Positions 36,555 to 45,971 are shown, counted from the first letter of the stretch. The stretch is 64,000 nucleotides of DNA from an uncultured Tateyamaria sp. (GCF_947494755.1 NZ_CANLVZ010000009.1:1-64000); one strand, 5' to 3'. Notes: generated by a model not told the origin, from the letters alone. A program made the numbers and translations.

Positions 36555-36672
36555 CGCCGCAAATCGTGATCCGAAGGAACGCTGCCGCGCACGCGATGTT
36601 TCGGGGGGCTTTGCCCCCATTGCATTCGCAATTCCCCCAGAGTTTAGTTGGCAAAATTGAAGGGATCTGCCG

Positions 36673-37758
36673 ATGAGCGAGACGCGGGCCGAGATACGCT
36701 TGCCCAGCACGACGCTGCGCGATGACATTGCGTTTTTCACCTCTGTTTTGGGGATGCGGATGGACATGATCTATCCAGCTGATGACCCACAGGTGGCGGT
36801 GTTTTCAGGCCATGGCTTGCGGTTGCGCCTTGATACGGGTGCGCGCGAGCCTGCGGGCACATTGCGCATCTTGACCGATGCACCGAACGCATTTGCCGAT
36901 GGTGCGCGCGTGCTGCATGCCCCCAATGGCACAAGGGTCGAGATTGACCTGCTGACCCCGCCGCTGGTGATGCCCGAGACCGCGCACAGCTTTGTGGTGC
37001 GCCGATTGGCCGATCAGGCCCCTTGGGTGATTGGACGCGCGGGCATGCACTATCGTGACCTGATCCCGGATCGCCTTGGCGGGTCGATCATTGCCAGCCA
37101 CATCCGCATTCCCGATGGGGGCCCTGTGCCCGACACGGTGCATTATCACACCGTCGGGTTTCAGCTGATCTTTTGTTATCGGGGCTGGGTTGATCTTGTC
37201 TATGAGGATCAGGGGGAGCCGTTTCGGCTTGAAGCGGGCTGTTGCGTGATCCAACCGCCCGAGATCCGCCACCGGGTCCTTTTTGCCAGTGACAATATCG
37301 AGGTGATCGAGATTGGCGTGCCGGCTGAACATATCACGACGATTGATCACGACATGGAGCTGCCCAACGGCCCCTCCAACCCGGATCGTCGGTTTCAGGG
37401 GCAACGGTTTGTGCATCACAAGGCGTCGGAAGCGACCTGGACCCCATTTCGCATTCCCGGCTTTGAGGCGAGCGACACCGGCATTGCTGCGGGCACGAAT
37501 GGGGTCGCTGGTGTACAGGTGGCGCGCCGCACAACTGGCCCCGTTGCGACCTCTAGCCATGACGGCGACATCCTGTTCACTTTCGTGATGGAGGGCACGC
37601 TGACGCTTGAGGCGGCGGGCCGTGATCCGGTCGCGCTGTCCCCGGGCGATGCCTTCGTCATCCCGCCGGGCATGGCCGTGCGGTATACCGAGCCATCCGA
37701 CGACGTGGAACTGCTGGAAGTCTCGTTGCCCGGAGTATTTGCGACGACGTTGCTTTAG
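36673..37758 (+). CDS. Bicupin protein with VOC-like N-terminus
   Basis: 361 residues. Residues 1-100 read like a vicinal-oxygen-chelate half (TTLRDDIAFFTSVLGMRMDMIY). Two cupin domains follow: the first around VHYHTVGFQLIFCYRGWVDLVYED with metal-binding His and the second around DGDILFTFVMEGTLTLEAAG. Fused VOC-bicupin proteins of this kind occur in Proteobacteria without a settled reaction; a dioxygenase or isomerase on a small acid is possible. The metal set of the second cupin is weaker. Confidence 0.72.
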   Translation: MSETRAEIRLPSTTLRDDIAFFTSVLGMRMDMIYPADDPQVAVFSGHGLRLRLDTGAREPAGTLRILTDAPNAFADGARVLHAPNGTRVEIDLLTPPLVMPETAHSFVVRRLADQAPWVIGRAGMHYRDLIPDRLGGSIIASHIRIPDGGPVPDTVHYHTVGFQLIFCYRGWVDLVYEDQGEPFRLEAGCCVIQPPEIRHRVLFASDNIEVIEIGVPAEHITTIDHDMELPNGPSNPDRRFQGQRFVHHKASEATWTPFRIPGFEASDTGIAAGTNGVAGVQVARRTTGPVATSSHDGDILFTFVMEGTLTLEAAGRDPVALSPGDAFVIPPGMAVRYTEPSDDVELLEVSLPGVFATTLL

Positions 37759-37955
37759 TCGTCTTTCAAGGCCGCGATCCGCTCGCGCGCCTGTCATTCG
37801 GTCAGGGCGGTGTCGAACTCTTCGCCCTTGCGTTCGCACAGGTCGCGCAGTTCAGCGGCGGTGCGTTCGGTCATTTCGCCGTCCGGATCGCCATTGACTT
37901 CGGGGGCGTCCGCAGGGGATTTGATCAGCATCGAGGATTGGGTCGTATCGGACAT
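37755..37955 (-). pseudogene. DUF3072 gene interrupted by an in-frame TGA
   Basis: From the ATG at 37955 the frame reads 53 residues of a DUF3072 protein (NGDPDGEMTERTAAELRDLC, then GEEFDTALTE), meets TGA at 37796..37794, then continues QARERIAALKDD to TAA at 37757..37755, exactly as family members end (LTE-x-QA-x-RI-x-x-L). The gap residue is replaced by the stop; CGA to TGA would be a one-base change. The product is probably truncated by 13 residues. It lies convergent to the bicupin gene, their stop codons overlapping, and divergent from cdd. Confidence 0.8.
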
Positions 37956-38032
37956 CTGGCCTTCCTTTCATTATGCGGTGGTCAAGATTCGAACGCTTGG
38001 CTAGGGTCAAAGTTCCGAAGTGAGGGCGCATC

Positions 38033-38431
38033 ATGCAAGAGTTGAAAGCGGCAGCATTGGCGGTGCGGGAAAACGCGCACGCCCCCTATTCCAATTTTCA
38101 GGTCGGGGCGGCGATCCGCACGCCTTCGGGTGCAATCTATGCCGGGTGCAATGTCGAAAACGTCGCCTATCCCGAGGGAACCTGTGCCGAAGCCGGTGCC
38201 ATTGCCGCAATGGTGGCTGATGGGGTGCGCGAGATTACCGAGGTTTACGTGGTGGCGGGCAGTCCGATGCCGGTGACCCCGTGCGGCGGGTGCCGTCAGA
38301 AGCTGGCCGAGTTCGGGGCGGGCGATGTGCGCGTGACCATGGCCACCACGGGCGGGCTGGAGCAGGTGATGACATTGGCCGAACTGCTGCCCGGTGCGTT
38401 TGGTGCGGCTCATATGGAGGGTGATGCATGA
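38033..38431 (+). CDS. cdd: Cytidine deaminase
   Basis: 132 residues, the tetrameric short form. The zinc site is CAEAGA (Cys plus catalytic Glu) and PCGGCRQ (two Cys); NAHAPYSNFQVGAAIRTPSG and CNVENVAYPEG bind the nucleoside. It deaminates cytidine and deoxycytidine to uridine forms. First gene of cdd-deoA-deoB-upp, with 4-base overlaps to the next gene, a pyrimidine nucleoside salvage unit. Confidence 0.96.
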   Translation: MQELKAAALAVRENAHAPYSNFQVGAAIRTPSGAIYAGCNVENVAYPEGTCAEAGAIAAMVADGVREITEVYVVAGSPMPVTPCGGCRQKLAEFGAGDVRVTMATTGGLEQVMTLAELLPGAFGAAHMEGDA

Positions 38432-39735
38432 ACAACGCCCGCGCCATCATTGCAAAGCTGCGTCAGCGTCAGACCCCTACCCGGGACGAATTGAACTGGT
38501 TTGCCCAGGGGCTGGCCGATGGGTCCGTCACCGATGCGCAGGCCGGGGCCTTTGCAATGGCAGTCTGCCTGAACGGGTTGGGCGATGTAGGCCGCGTGGC
38601 CCTGACATTAGCGATGCGCGACAGTGGCCGGGTGCTGGACTGGGATCTGCCCGGCCCCGTGCTGGACAAGCATTCGACCGGCGGCGTGGGCGATTGTGTG
38701 AGCCTGATCCTCGCCCCCGCTTTGGCCGCCTGCGGGGCCTATGTCCCGATGATCTCTGGGCGGGGTCTGGGCCATACCGGCGGCACGCTCGACAAGCTCG
38801 ACTCCATTCCGGGTGTGATCTCCCATCTTGATGAGCGTCGGTTGCGCGATGTGATGGGCCGCGCGGGCTGTGCCATCATCGGCGCCACTTCGGACATCGC
38901 GCCCGCTGACAAGCGGCTTTATGCGGTGCGCGATGTGACAGCGACGGTCGAAAGCCTTGATCTTATCACCGCCTCGATCCTGTCCAAAAAGCTGGCGGCG
39001 GGGCTCGATGGGCTGGTGCTGGATGTCAAGGTCGGCTCGGGCGCGTTCATGAAGGATATGGACGAGGCGCGCGGCCTTGCCGATGCGCTGGTCAAGACGG
39101 CCAATGCCGCCGGGTGCAAGACCACGGCCCTGATCACGGATATGAGCCAACCGCTCGCCCCTGCCCTTGGCAACGCGCTTGAGGTGGCTGAGGTGATGGC
39201 CGTCCTGACCGGGCAGACCAAAGGGCCACTGGTTGAAATCTGCGCCTCTCTTGGCGGTGTGTTGCTGGCCAATGGTGGCTTGGCTGCAGATGTGCAGGCC
39301 GGAGCGGACGCGATTGCGCAGGCCATCGCGGACGGGCGCGCGGCAGAGCGTTTTGGTCAGATGATTGCGGCCATGGGCGGCCCTGTCGAGTTTGTCGAGA
39401 ACTTTGCCCGGTTCTTGCCCGAGGCCCCGGTGATCCGTGAAATTTCCGCCACAGGCGCGGGGTTTATCACGGCCATGGATGGTGAGGCCTTGGGTCTGGC
39501 TGTTGTGGACCTTGGCGGCGGGCGCGCGGTCGAAAGCGACGCGGTCAATCCTGCCGTGGGTCTGCGCGATGTTGTGCGCCTTGGCACGAAAGTCAGTCGC
39601 GGCCAGCCGCTTGGGGTGATCCACGCCGCCCGCGCTGCGGATGCGGATCGGGCTGAGGCGGCGTTGCGCGCGGCGATCACGATTGGACCGCGCGCCACAC
39701 CGACACCGGATCTGATCGCAGATCGGGTCGGGTGA
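38428..39735 (+). CDS. deoA: Thymidine phosphorylase
   Basis: 435 residues. It splits thymidine or deoxyuridine with phosphate to base and deoxyribose-1-phosphate. Family signatures: DKHSTGGVGDCVSLILAP, SGRGLGHTGGTLDKLDSIPG (phosphate and nucleoside binding) and the LDVKVGSGAFMKD segment. It starts at 38428, overlapping the cdd stop, and overlaps deoB at its own end (GTGATG). Confidence 0.96.
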   Translation: MNNARAIIAKLRQRQTPTRDELNWFAQGLADGSVTDAQAGAFAMAVCLNGLGDVGRVALTLAMRDSGRVLDWDLPGPVLDKHSTGGVGDCVSLILAPALAACGAYVPMISGRGLGHTGGTLDKLDSIPGVISHLDERRLRDVMGRAGCAIIGATSDIAPADKRLYAVRDVTATVESLDLITASILSKKLAAGLDGLVLDVKVGSGAFMKDMDEARGLADALVKTANAAGCKTTALITDMSQPLAPALGNALEVAEVMAVLTGQTKGPLVEICASLGGVLLANGGLAADVQAGADAIAQAIADGRAAERFGQMIAAMGGPVEFVENFARFLPEAPVIREISATGAGFITAMDGEALGLAVVDLGGGRAVESDAVNPAVGLRDVVRLGTKVSRGQPLGVIHAARAADADRAEAALRAAITIGPRATPTPDLIADRVG

Positions 39736-40904
39736 TGGGCCGCGCGTTTCTGGTTGTCATCGACTCGGTTGGCATTGGCGGTGCCCCGGATGCGGACGCG
39801 TATTTCAATGGAACCGTGCCCGATACCGGTGCCAACACGCTTGGTCATATCCTTGAGGCCTGCGCGGCGGGTCAGGCCGAGGATGGACGTTCGGGACCGC
39901 TGGCCATTCCCAACATGATCGAGATGGGTGTGCTGGATGCAATGGCGCTGGCCAATGGGGCGCAGGTTGCGCCGGGGCCCTTCGGGGCGGCGACGGAACA
40001 GTCCCGTGGCAAGGATACACCCTCGGGCCACTGGGAGTTGGCGGGTGTGCCTGTGCCGTGGGACTGGCATTACTTTCCCGACACGCAGCCCGCCTTTCCG
40101 CCTGAGGTCGTCGAAGCTGTTTGTGCGGCTGCCGGTGTAGACGGCATTTTGGGTAATTGTCATGCCTCAGGCACCGACATCATGGCAGCGTGCGGGGCGG
40201 AGCATATCCGGACGGGTTATCCGATTTGCTATACCTCTGCGGACAGTGTGTTTCAGATCGCTGCGCATGAAGACCACTTTGGTCTCGACCGCCTGTTGGA
40301 TCTGTGTCGTGCGGTGGCCCCGGTGTTGCATGACATGCGCGTCGGACGCGTGATTGCGCGCCCTTTTGTGGGGCTGGAGGGGGCTTTTGAGCGGACCACC
40401 AATCGACGTGATTTTGCCATCACTCCGCCCGCGCCCATCCTGTCCAATTGGGTGCAGGACAGCGGCGCGCGCGTCTATGGGATTGGCAAGGTCGGGGATA
40501 TCTTTTCGCAACAGGGGTTTGACGAGGTTCGCGAGGGGACCGATGCGGCCCTGATGGAGCACCTGTCCGATCTGGTTGGCGAAGCGGAGGAGGGCAGCTT
40601 GACATTCGCCAACTTTGTCGAGTTTGACAGTCTTTACGGGCATCGCCGCGATGTGTCGGGCTATGCCCGTCATCTGGAGTGGTTTGATCGGGCCCTCGGC
40701 CCGCTGTGCGCGGGTTTGCGGCCCGGTGATTTGCTGGTGATCACCGCAGATCACGGCAATGACCCCACATGGGTTGGCACCGATCATACCCGCGAACGGG
40801 TGCCGGTTCTGGTTGCGGGCGGGGGCGGCGCGCCTCTTGGCTTGATGGGTTTTATCGATGTGGCAGCACTGGTCGCGCGCCACTTGGGCGTTCGACCCCG
40901 ATGA
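39732..40904 (+). CDS. deoB: Phosphopentomutase
   Basis: 390 residues of the alkaline phosphatase superfamily. Metal and phospho-Thr sites: VIDSVGIGGAPDA near the N-terminus, the catalytic Thr in GKDTPSGHWELAGVP, then DHGNDPTWVGTDHTRERVPVL. It interconverts (deoxy)ribose-1-P and -5-P. It overlaps deoA by 4 bases. The 184 bases after it include the dispersed repeat and lead to upp. Confidence 0.96.
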   Translation: MMGRAFLVVIDSVGIGGAPDADAYFNGTVPDTGANTLGHILEACAAGQAEDGRSGPLAIPNMIEMGVLDAMALANGAQVAPGPFGAATEQSRGKDTPSGHWELAGVPVPWDWHYFPDTQPAFPPEVVEAVCAAAGVDGILGNCHASGTDIMAACGAEHIRTGYPICYTSADSVFQIAAHEDHFGLDRLLDLCRAVAPVLHDMRVGRVIARPFVGLEGAFERTTNRRDFAITPPAPILSNWVQDSGARVYGIGKVGDIFSQQGFDEVREGTDAALMEHLSDLVGEAEEGSLTFANFVEFDSLYGHRRDVSGYARHLEWFDRALGPLCAGLRPGDLLVITADHGNDPTWVGTDHTRERVPVLVAGGGGAPLGLMGFIDVAALVARHLGVRPR

Positions 40905-40974
40905 GCGCCTGACGGCGCACACCTTTTATTCAAGGGGCTCCGCCCGTCCGCCAGAGGCGGGGAGTTACTATTGA

Positions 40975-41030
40975 GGGGGCTCCGCCCCCGGCCGAAGGCC
41001 TCCCCCCGAGGTATTTTTGGCGAAAGGAAG
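40975..41030 (+). repeat. Dispersed twin-hairpin intergenic repeat, copy B
   Basis: GGGGGCTCCGCCCCC and GGCCGAAGGCC hairpins with CTCCCCCCGAGGTATTTTTGG and CGAAAGGAAG. A partial relative (GGGGCTCCGCCCGTCCGCC) lies just before at 40933. Between deoB and upp. Confidence 0.8.
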
Positions 41031-41088
41031 GGGGATTGTGTTGCGCCCTGGGGCGCGGCAGAAGGACCCCAGCAAAGGAGCGTGCCCC

Positions 41089-41721
41089 ATGTCTGATCAT
41101 CTGACCGTCGTTGACCATCCGCTTGTTCAGCACAAGCTGACCCTCATGCGTGATGCGACCACGCCCACGGCGGTGTTTCGACAGTTGCTGCGCGAGATCA
41201 GCCAGTTGCTGGCCTATGAGGTCACACGCGGGTTGGCCATGACCACCAAGCGCATTGATACCCCCATGGAATCGATGGACGCCCCGACGCTCGCTGGCAA
41301 GAAACTGGCTCTGATTTCCATTTTGCGGGCGGGCAACGGCTTGCTGGACGGGGTGCTTGAGTTGATCCCCTCGGCCCGTGTTGGCTTTGTGGGCCTTTAC
41401 CGCGATGAAGAGACGTTGGAGCCGGTCCAATATTATTTCAAAGTGCCCGAGGGTCTGGATGACCGTCTGGTGATTGCGGTGGACCCAATGCTCGCCACTG
41501 GCAATTCCTCCGTTGCGGCGATTGATCTGCTCAAGAAGGCAGGCGCGACCAATATCCGGTTCCTGTGTCTGCTGGCCGCCCCTGAGGGAATCGCGCGCAT
41601 GAAAGAGGCTCATCCGGACGTTCCGATTGTCACAGCCGCGGTTGATCGGCGATTGAACGAGGTTGGATACATCGTTCCGGGCCTTGGGGATGCCGGGGAT
41701 CGCATGTTTGGCACCAAATAG
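41089..41721 (+). CDS. upp: Uracil phosphoribosyltransferase
   Basis: 210 residues. It makes UMP from uracil and [19 protein letters not shown] opens the protein, [17 protein letters not shown] binds PRPP, and the PRTase motif is [18 protein letters not shown]. The start ATG is preceded by AAAGGAG; an earlier in-frame start at 41017 lies within the repeat region and is rejected. It completes the salvage of uracil released by the cdd-deoA path. Confidence 0.96.
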   Translation: MSDHLTVVDHPLVQHKLTLMRDATTPTAVFRQLLREISQLLAYEVTRGLAMTTKRIDTPMESMDAPTLAGKKLALISILRAGNGLLDGVLELIPSARVGFVGLYRDEETLEPVQYYFKVPEGLDDRLVIAVDPMLATGNSSVAAIDLLKKAGATNIRFLCLLAAPEGIARMKEAHPDVPIVTAAVDRRLNEVGYIVPGLGDAGDRMFGTK

Positions 41722-41786
41722 CTGTGCTGGCGTCTTTACTCTGATCGCGCATTCGGGCATCGTTTCATCCATATCTTGTGGGGGAT

Positions 41787-43187
41787 ATGATGAAAGTTAC
41801 AAGAATTGTCGCGCTGGCGGTGATTGCGGCCTCTTTCGGGATCGGCGCATCGCACGCTCAAAATCTACGTAATGCCCAGGCACCGGCGGAGTTTCCGCCC
41901 GCGTCGTTCAAGGGATCGCAGTACATCGATAGCCAGGGCTGCGTCTTTATCCGGGCCGGCATCGATGGGAATGTGACCTGGGTGCCCCGGGTGAACCGCC
42001 AACGTCGTCTGATCTGTGGCCAGACCCCGACCTTGAGTGCAAATGCGGCCCAGGCGGCACGCACGACCCCTCAGCAGTCGGCGAGCACGCGCGGCGTTGA
42101 GCAGATTACAGTGCCGACCCCTGCGCCGCAGACCGCAGCCCCGGCCCCAGTTGCGCGCGCCCCTGCGGCCCCCGCCGCCCCTGCCCGCGTGGCGACCCCG
42201 CGCCCTGTCGCGACACCGGCCCCCACCACCCGCCGCGTTGTCACAGCGCCAGCGCCAAAGCCTGTGCAGCGCGTTCAGGTGCGCCGCCCTGCCCCCGTGG
42301 CAACGCCCGTCGCGCCCAAAGTCGTTGTGGCCCCCAAGCCGAAGCCAAAACCCGCGGTCACTGCTCCAGCCCCACGCACGGCAGCGGTGAAGCAGCATGT
42401 GCCCGCCTGTCCGGGTGCCTCGCCCATCAGTGGCCGCTATATCAATTCCGGTGAAAAGGCCCCTGTGCGCTGCGGTCCCCAGCCCGTCACCCGATCCTCC
42501 GCCAGAGGCATGTCGACAACCGTCGCCACACCTCAGGAAACCCGCGTTGTGCCACGTCATGTGTTTGACGCCCGCCAGCGTGGCGGCCCCAAAGTTGTCC
42601 CCGAGGGCTACCGCCCTGTCTGGGAAGATGATCGGTTGAATCCGCGCCGTGCCGAGCAAAACCTCGAAGGCATCGCCCGGTCGCGTCTGATCTGGACCAA
42701 CACAGTGCCGCGTCGTTTGATCGACCAGCCCACGGGTCGCGACGTGACCACGAAAGTTCCGCTTGTCTATCCGTTTACCGATCAGGCGACGCAGACCCGC
42801 GATTTGGGGACCGTGACACTCGTGCGTCGCAATGGCGTGCTGATGAAACGCATCGTGCGCAACAAGGCCAAGGCAGCGGCACAGCAGGTCACCGCCGCTG
42901 CCCCTGTCGCACGTCAGCAGGCTGCCCCGACCCGCAAAGCCAAGGCGCAGGTGGCCGTGCCCGGTCGCTATGTGCAGGTCGGCACCTACGGCCAGCCGTC
43001 CAATGCAACGGCCGCCGCCCAACGGATTTCACGCGCCGGGTTGCCTGTGCGCATGGGCAAGCTGACGCGCAAGGGCAAGACCTATCAGGTTGTGCTGGCC
43101 GGGCCGTTCACCTCATCCTCGACGTTGAACAACGGGCTGAACCGCAGCCGTGCGGCAGGCTTTGGGGATGCGTTCATCCGCAAGTAG
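41787..43187 (+). CDS. Exported SPOR-domain protein with Pro/Ala-rich linker
   Basis: 466 residues from the ATG at 41787 (an in-frame GTG is 9 bases upstream). Signal peptide MMKVTRIVALAVIAASFGIGASHA. A Cys-containing N-domain (SQGCVFIRAG, RLICGQ) is followed by about 130 residues rich in Pro, Ala and Lys (a cell-wall spanning linker), a CPGASPISGRYINSGE block, and a C-terminal SPOR domain (about 395-464: YVQVGTYGQPSNA ... YQVVLAGPF), which binds denuded glycan strands at the division site. It probably acts in cell division or wall maintenance. Confidence 0.85.
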   Translation: MMKVTRIVALAVIAASFGIGASHAQNLRNAQAPAEFPPASFKGSQYIDSQGCVFIRAGIDGNVTWVPRVNRQRRLICGQTPTLSANAAQAARTTPQQSASTRGVEQITVPTPAPQTAAPAPVARAPAAPAAPARVATPRPVATPAPTTRRVVTAPAPKPVQRVQVRRPAPVATPVAPKVVVAPKPKPKPAVTAPAPRTAAVKQHVPACPGASPISGRYINSGEKAPVRCGPQPVTRSSARGMSTTVATPQETRVVPRHVFDARQRGGPKVVPEGYRPVWEDDRLNPRRAEQNLEGIARSRLIWTNTVPRRLIDQPTGRDVTTKVPLVYPFTDQATQTRDLGTVTLVRRNGVLMKRIVRNKAKAAAQQVTAAAPVARQQAAPTRKAKAQVAVPGRYVQVGTYGQPSNATAAAQRISRAGLPVRMGKLTRKGKTYQVVLAGPFTSSSTLNNGLNRSRAAGFGDAFIRK

Positions 43188-43199
43188 CGCCAGCGGTGC

Positions 43200-44216
43200 T
43201 CAGTCCTCGCAGATCGCCTGAAGCTGGATCCAGTCCCGGTCGCGCATGATCGGGTCCGAGGCCGCGTCGGCCATCGGATCAGCCTCGATCAAGGCCAGCG
43301 TTTCCTCGCCCGAGATGTCGCGCGCCCGGGCGTAGGGGGAACTGCGCACCTTGGCAGCCGCGAAGGCAGGCAGGATCATGTCAGGCGCAAGGGTGGCGGC
43401 GGGCGTGGCCAACTGCGCTTCGGTATAGGCATCAAGCGCGCTTGCCGGCAAGCTGCCCGTGGTCAGCAATTGGGCGGTGGCGCGGGTGCCTGCATGTTCC
43501 AGCAAGCCCCGCAGCGGTGGCGCCGTGATGCTGCGGACCTGTTCGACCAATACGTAACCTGCGGCCACGTCCGGTTCTTCGAAATCTTCAACCAAGGCCC
43601 GATTGAGCAGGATGGTGCCGCCCGGCAGGGACAAGCCTTCGCGCACGCCGTCTGGTACGATCACCACACGCGCCGCCCCCGTGCGCCCCGCCAGTGCGGC
43701 CAGTGCCGGGCGCGCCTCGGCGCTGCGGCAGGGTACGCCGGACACCCGTTCGATGCGGGCCAGAAGGGCGGAGCCGATTTCGGCCTCTTTAACCGGGGGC
43801 ACGACGCGCATTGCGTGATCGACCAAGGCACCCGGCAGCCAGAACACGGCCAAGGCGGCGACGGCGGATGCGGACAGTGCAACACCAAGCCAGCGCAAAC
43901 GCCCCGGATGCGGGCGGGCGCGGGCCACTGCGGTGCGCAACGTGTCGATGGCGGTGATCATCTCGCCCTCTTCAGCACCAAGCTCGAGCGTTTCGGACGG
44001 ATCGCCGTCGGGGTGAAAGATCGCGCCGGTGCCGGAGTTGCCTGCCGCGCGCTCCACGGCCGCCAAAGACCAGTGGGTGATCGCCTTGTCGTTCAGGTCG
44101 GAGATCACGAGGGTTGCATCACCAATCGACACGATCACCTCGCGCCGTTGGGCGTCCTGCGCAGTCCGCCACAGGCCGGTCGCCTCAAGCCGGTCGTATT
44201 TGGTGAGTGCTGTCAT
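43200..44216 (-). CDS. Membrane protein with degenerate M48-peptidase-like domain
   Basis: 338 residues with one membrane segment (about 110-130, WLGVALSASAVAALAVFWLPG). After it the layout follows M48 metallopeptidases: ARVVIVPDGVREGLSLPGG and TILLNRALVEDFEEPDVAAGYVLVEQVRS. In an active enzyme this block carries HExxH; here it is VEQVR, so zinc catalysis is lost. It may be a regulatory pseudo-protease. Convergent with the SPOR gene. Confidence 0.65.
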   Translation of the reverse strand: MTALTKYDRLEATGLWRTAQDAQRREVIVSIGDATLVISDLNDKAITHWSLAAVERAAGNSGTGAIFHPDGDPSETLELGAEEGEMITAIDTLRTAVARARPHPGRLRWLGVALSASAVAALAVFWLPGALVDHAMRVVPPVKEAEIGSALLARIERVSGVPCRSAEARPALAALAGRTGAARVVIVPDGVREGLSLPGGTILLNRALVEDFEEPDVAAGYVLVEQVRSITAPPLRGLLEHAGTRATAQLLTTGSLPASALDAYTEAQLATPAATLAPDMILPAFAAAKVRSSPYARARDISGEETLALIEADPMADAASDPIMRDRDWIQLQAICED

Positions 44217-44388
44217 GCCTGTTAATCTGCGCGGGCCAAAATATGCCTCGTTGTTATGAGGCTAGCTTATCACGCCCGCACCAGCCCGCCAAGCGATCAC
44301 AAAACCGCCGAAGTCGAAAAAGCGTGATTTGACGGACGCGTTCAGGTCCTTACGGTGGGGGAAGTTGACTTAAGGAAAGGCAGGGTTC

Positions 44389-44853
44389 ATGCGATCCCAG
44401 ATTTTAACAGGACTAGCCTCGGCCATTGCGCTGCTCGCCGCCCCGATTGCGGGGCATGCCGCCGAAGGCACGCGGGTGCAGGTGACCGGCGAAATCATTG
44501 ATACATGGTGTTATTACTCTGGCGTGATGGGCAGCCCGGATGCGGTTGTCGGATCGGCCCACCATACCTGCGCGCTGTGGTGCAGTGCGGGCGGTATCCC
44601 CGTGGGCCTGCTGGCCGAAGACGGGACGGTCTACATGGTTCTGAAGGTCGGCGACGATGCTGAAGCGGCAGGCGGGGATACGATCCTGAACCTCGCCGCG
44701 CACACGGTCGAGGCGGACGGGATGCTATATCAACGCGACGGGCTGAATTATCTGGTCGTCTCCGAAGTCGTGTCGGACATGGATATCACCAACGTGAACC
44801 ATGATGATTATGGCAACGTTCCTTCATTCTCGATCCCGGATCCTAACAAATGA
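44389..44853 (+). CDS. Exported cysteine-rich protein, SCO operon first gene
   Basis: 154 residues. Signal peptide MRSQILTGLASAIALLAAPIAGHA. The mature part has IDTWCYYSGVMG and HHTCALWCSAGGIPVGLL, conserved Cys and His that could bind copper or form disulfides. Similar proteins occur next to SCO proteins in Rhodobacteraceae but have no settled role. The next gene overlaps it by 4 bases (ATGA) and the SCO gene follows, so a role in periplasmic copper or cytochrome oxidase assembly is a reasonable inference. Confidence 0.7.
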   Translation: MRSQILTGLASAIALLAAPIAGHAAEGTRVQVTGEIIDTWCYYSGVMGSPDAVVGSAHHTCALWCSAGGIPVGLLAEDGTVYMVLKVGDDAEAAGGDTILNLAAHTVEADGMLYQRDGLNYLVVSEVVSDMDITNVNHDDYGNVPSFSIPDPNK

Positions 44854-45410
44854 GACATCTCATCGCATGTCTGGCGCTGATCGCCAGCCCGCTCGCCGCG
44901 CAGGACTTTTCCGAAGGATCGGAGGCCCGCAGTTGGAACCTCTATGCCGAGGTGCCTGCCAAATTTGAGGCCGAGGTCGTGGATGTGCTGTGCACCCTGA
45001 CCGGCGACTGCCCGGAGGATTGCGGGGCTGGCAAACGCCAGCTTGGTTTGGTGCGCAGCGCGGATGATGTTCTGGTGTTCCCCATGAAAAACAGCCAGCC
45101 CGCCTTTACCGGCGCGGCAGTGGAACTGGCCCCGTTTTGCGGGCAGACCGTCACCGTCGATGGGTTGATGATCGATGATCCTGAGCTTGGGGCCAACAAC
45201 GTCTACCTGCTGCAAACGATCAAGGTCGCGGATGCGGACAAGATCAAGGCCAACCAGTGGACCAAGGTCTGGGCCAAGAACCACCCCGACGCCAAGGGCA
45301 AAGGCCCGTGGTTCCGCCGTGATCCGCGCATCAAGGACATCATCGCGACCGAAGGCTATCTGGGCCTCGGCCTTGAAGTCGACGAAGCCTTTATCGCGGA
45401 TAACTTCTGA
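44850..45410 (+). CDS. Exported protein of unknown function, SCO operon second gene
   Basis: 186 residues. Signal peptide MRHLIACLALIASPLAA. A cysteine set (LCTLTGDCPEDCGAGKRQLG and APFCGQTV) suggests metal or disulfide binding. No recognised domain. It starts on the stop of the preceding gene and ends one codon before the SCO gene, so all three are translated together. Confidence 0.7.
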   Translation: MRHLIACLALIASPLAAQDFSEGSEARSWNLYAEVPAKFEAEVVDVLCTLTGDCPEDCGAGKRQLGLVRSADDVLVFPMKNSQPAFTGAAVELAPFCGQTVTVDGLMIDDPELGANNVYLLQTIKVADADKIKANQWTKVWAKNHPDAKGKGPWFRRDPRIKDIIATEGYLGLGLEVDEAFIADNF

Positions 45411-45971
45411 ATGCTGCGTGCGTTGACACTTGCACTAGGTCTGGCGGCCCTTCCGGCCGCTGGACAAAGCCCGTTTCCGGTTGAGATCGGCGGACCTTAT
45501 ACGTTGGTCGACCAACACGGCCAGACGCGCACCGAAGCCGACCCGGACGGACGCGCGCAACTGTTGTTCTTTGGCTATGCCAATTGCCTCAACATCTGCT
45601 CGGCGGCTCTACCCCTCATGGCGCAGGTCGTGGATGAACTGGCTGCGGAGGGGATCGAAGTGACGCCGGTGATGATCACGGTTGCCCCGGATCAGGATCG
45701 GGTCGAGACGATGGGCGCGCCGCTTGCTGACATTCACCCCGACTTCGTTGGGCTGACCGGGGACGCGGCCGCGCTCCAGACCGCCTATGACGGGTTCAAC
45801 GTCGAGATCACCAAGCTGTTTGAAGACCCGGAATACGGCTGGATTTACGCGCATGGCAGCTTTGTGCATTTGCTGGATGCCTCAGGTGAAACGCTGACGC
45901 TGTTGCCGCCCGTTCTGGATGTCGCACAGGTGGCGGGGATCGCGCGGAGTTACCTGGAGCCCAAGAGTTAG
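45411..45971 (+). CDS. SCO1/SenC family protein
   Basis: 186 residues. Exported (MLRALTLALGLAALPAAG). Thioredoxin-like fold with the copper-binding CxxxC in YANCLNICSAALP and the distal His in HGSFVHLLD. SCO proteins deliver copper to the CuA site of cytochrome c oxidase or act as thiol reductants in the periplasm. Starts directly after the TGA of the preceding gene. The dispersed repeat copy C follows 30 bases after its stop. Confidence 0.88.
   Translation: MLRALTLALGLAALPAAGQSPFPVEIGGPYTLVDQHGQTRTEADPDGRAQLLFFGYANCLNICSAALPLMAQVVDELAAEGIEVTPVMITVAPDQDRVETMGAPLADIHPDFVGLTGDAAALQTAYDGFNVEITKLFEDPEYGWIYAHGSFVHLLDASGETLTLLPPVLDVAQVAGIARSYLEPKS

Noticed and set aside
37755-37955. TGA in the DUF3072 gene as a selenocysteine codon
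   Set aside because: The residue is not a redox site in the family, no SECIS-like hairpin is visible, and the product is a small ordinary cytoplasmic protein.
41865-43022. Minus-strand open frame rich in Gly, Arg and His opposite the SPOR gene
   Set aside because: It mirrors the Pro/Ala-rich linker of the SPOR protein and has no recognisable domain.
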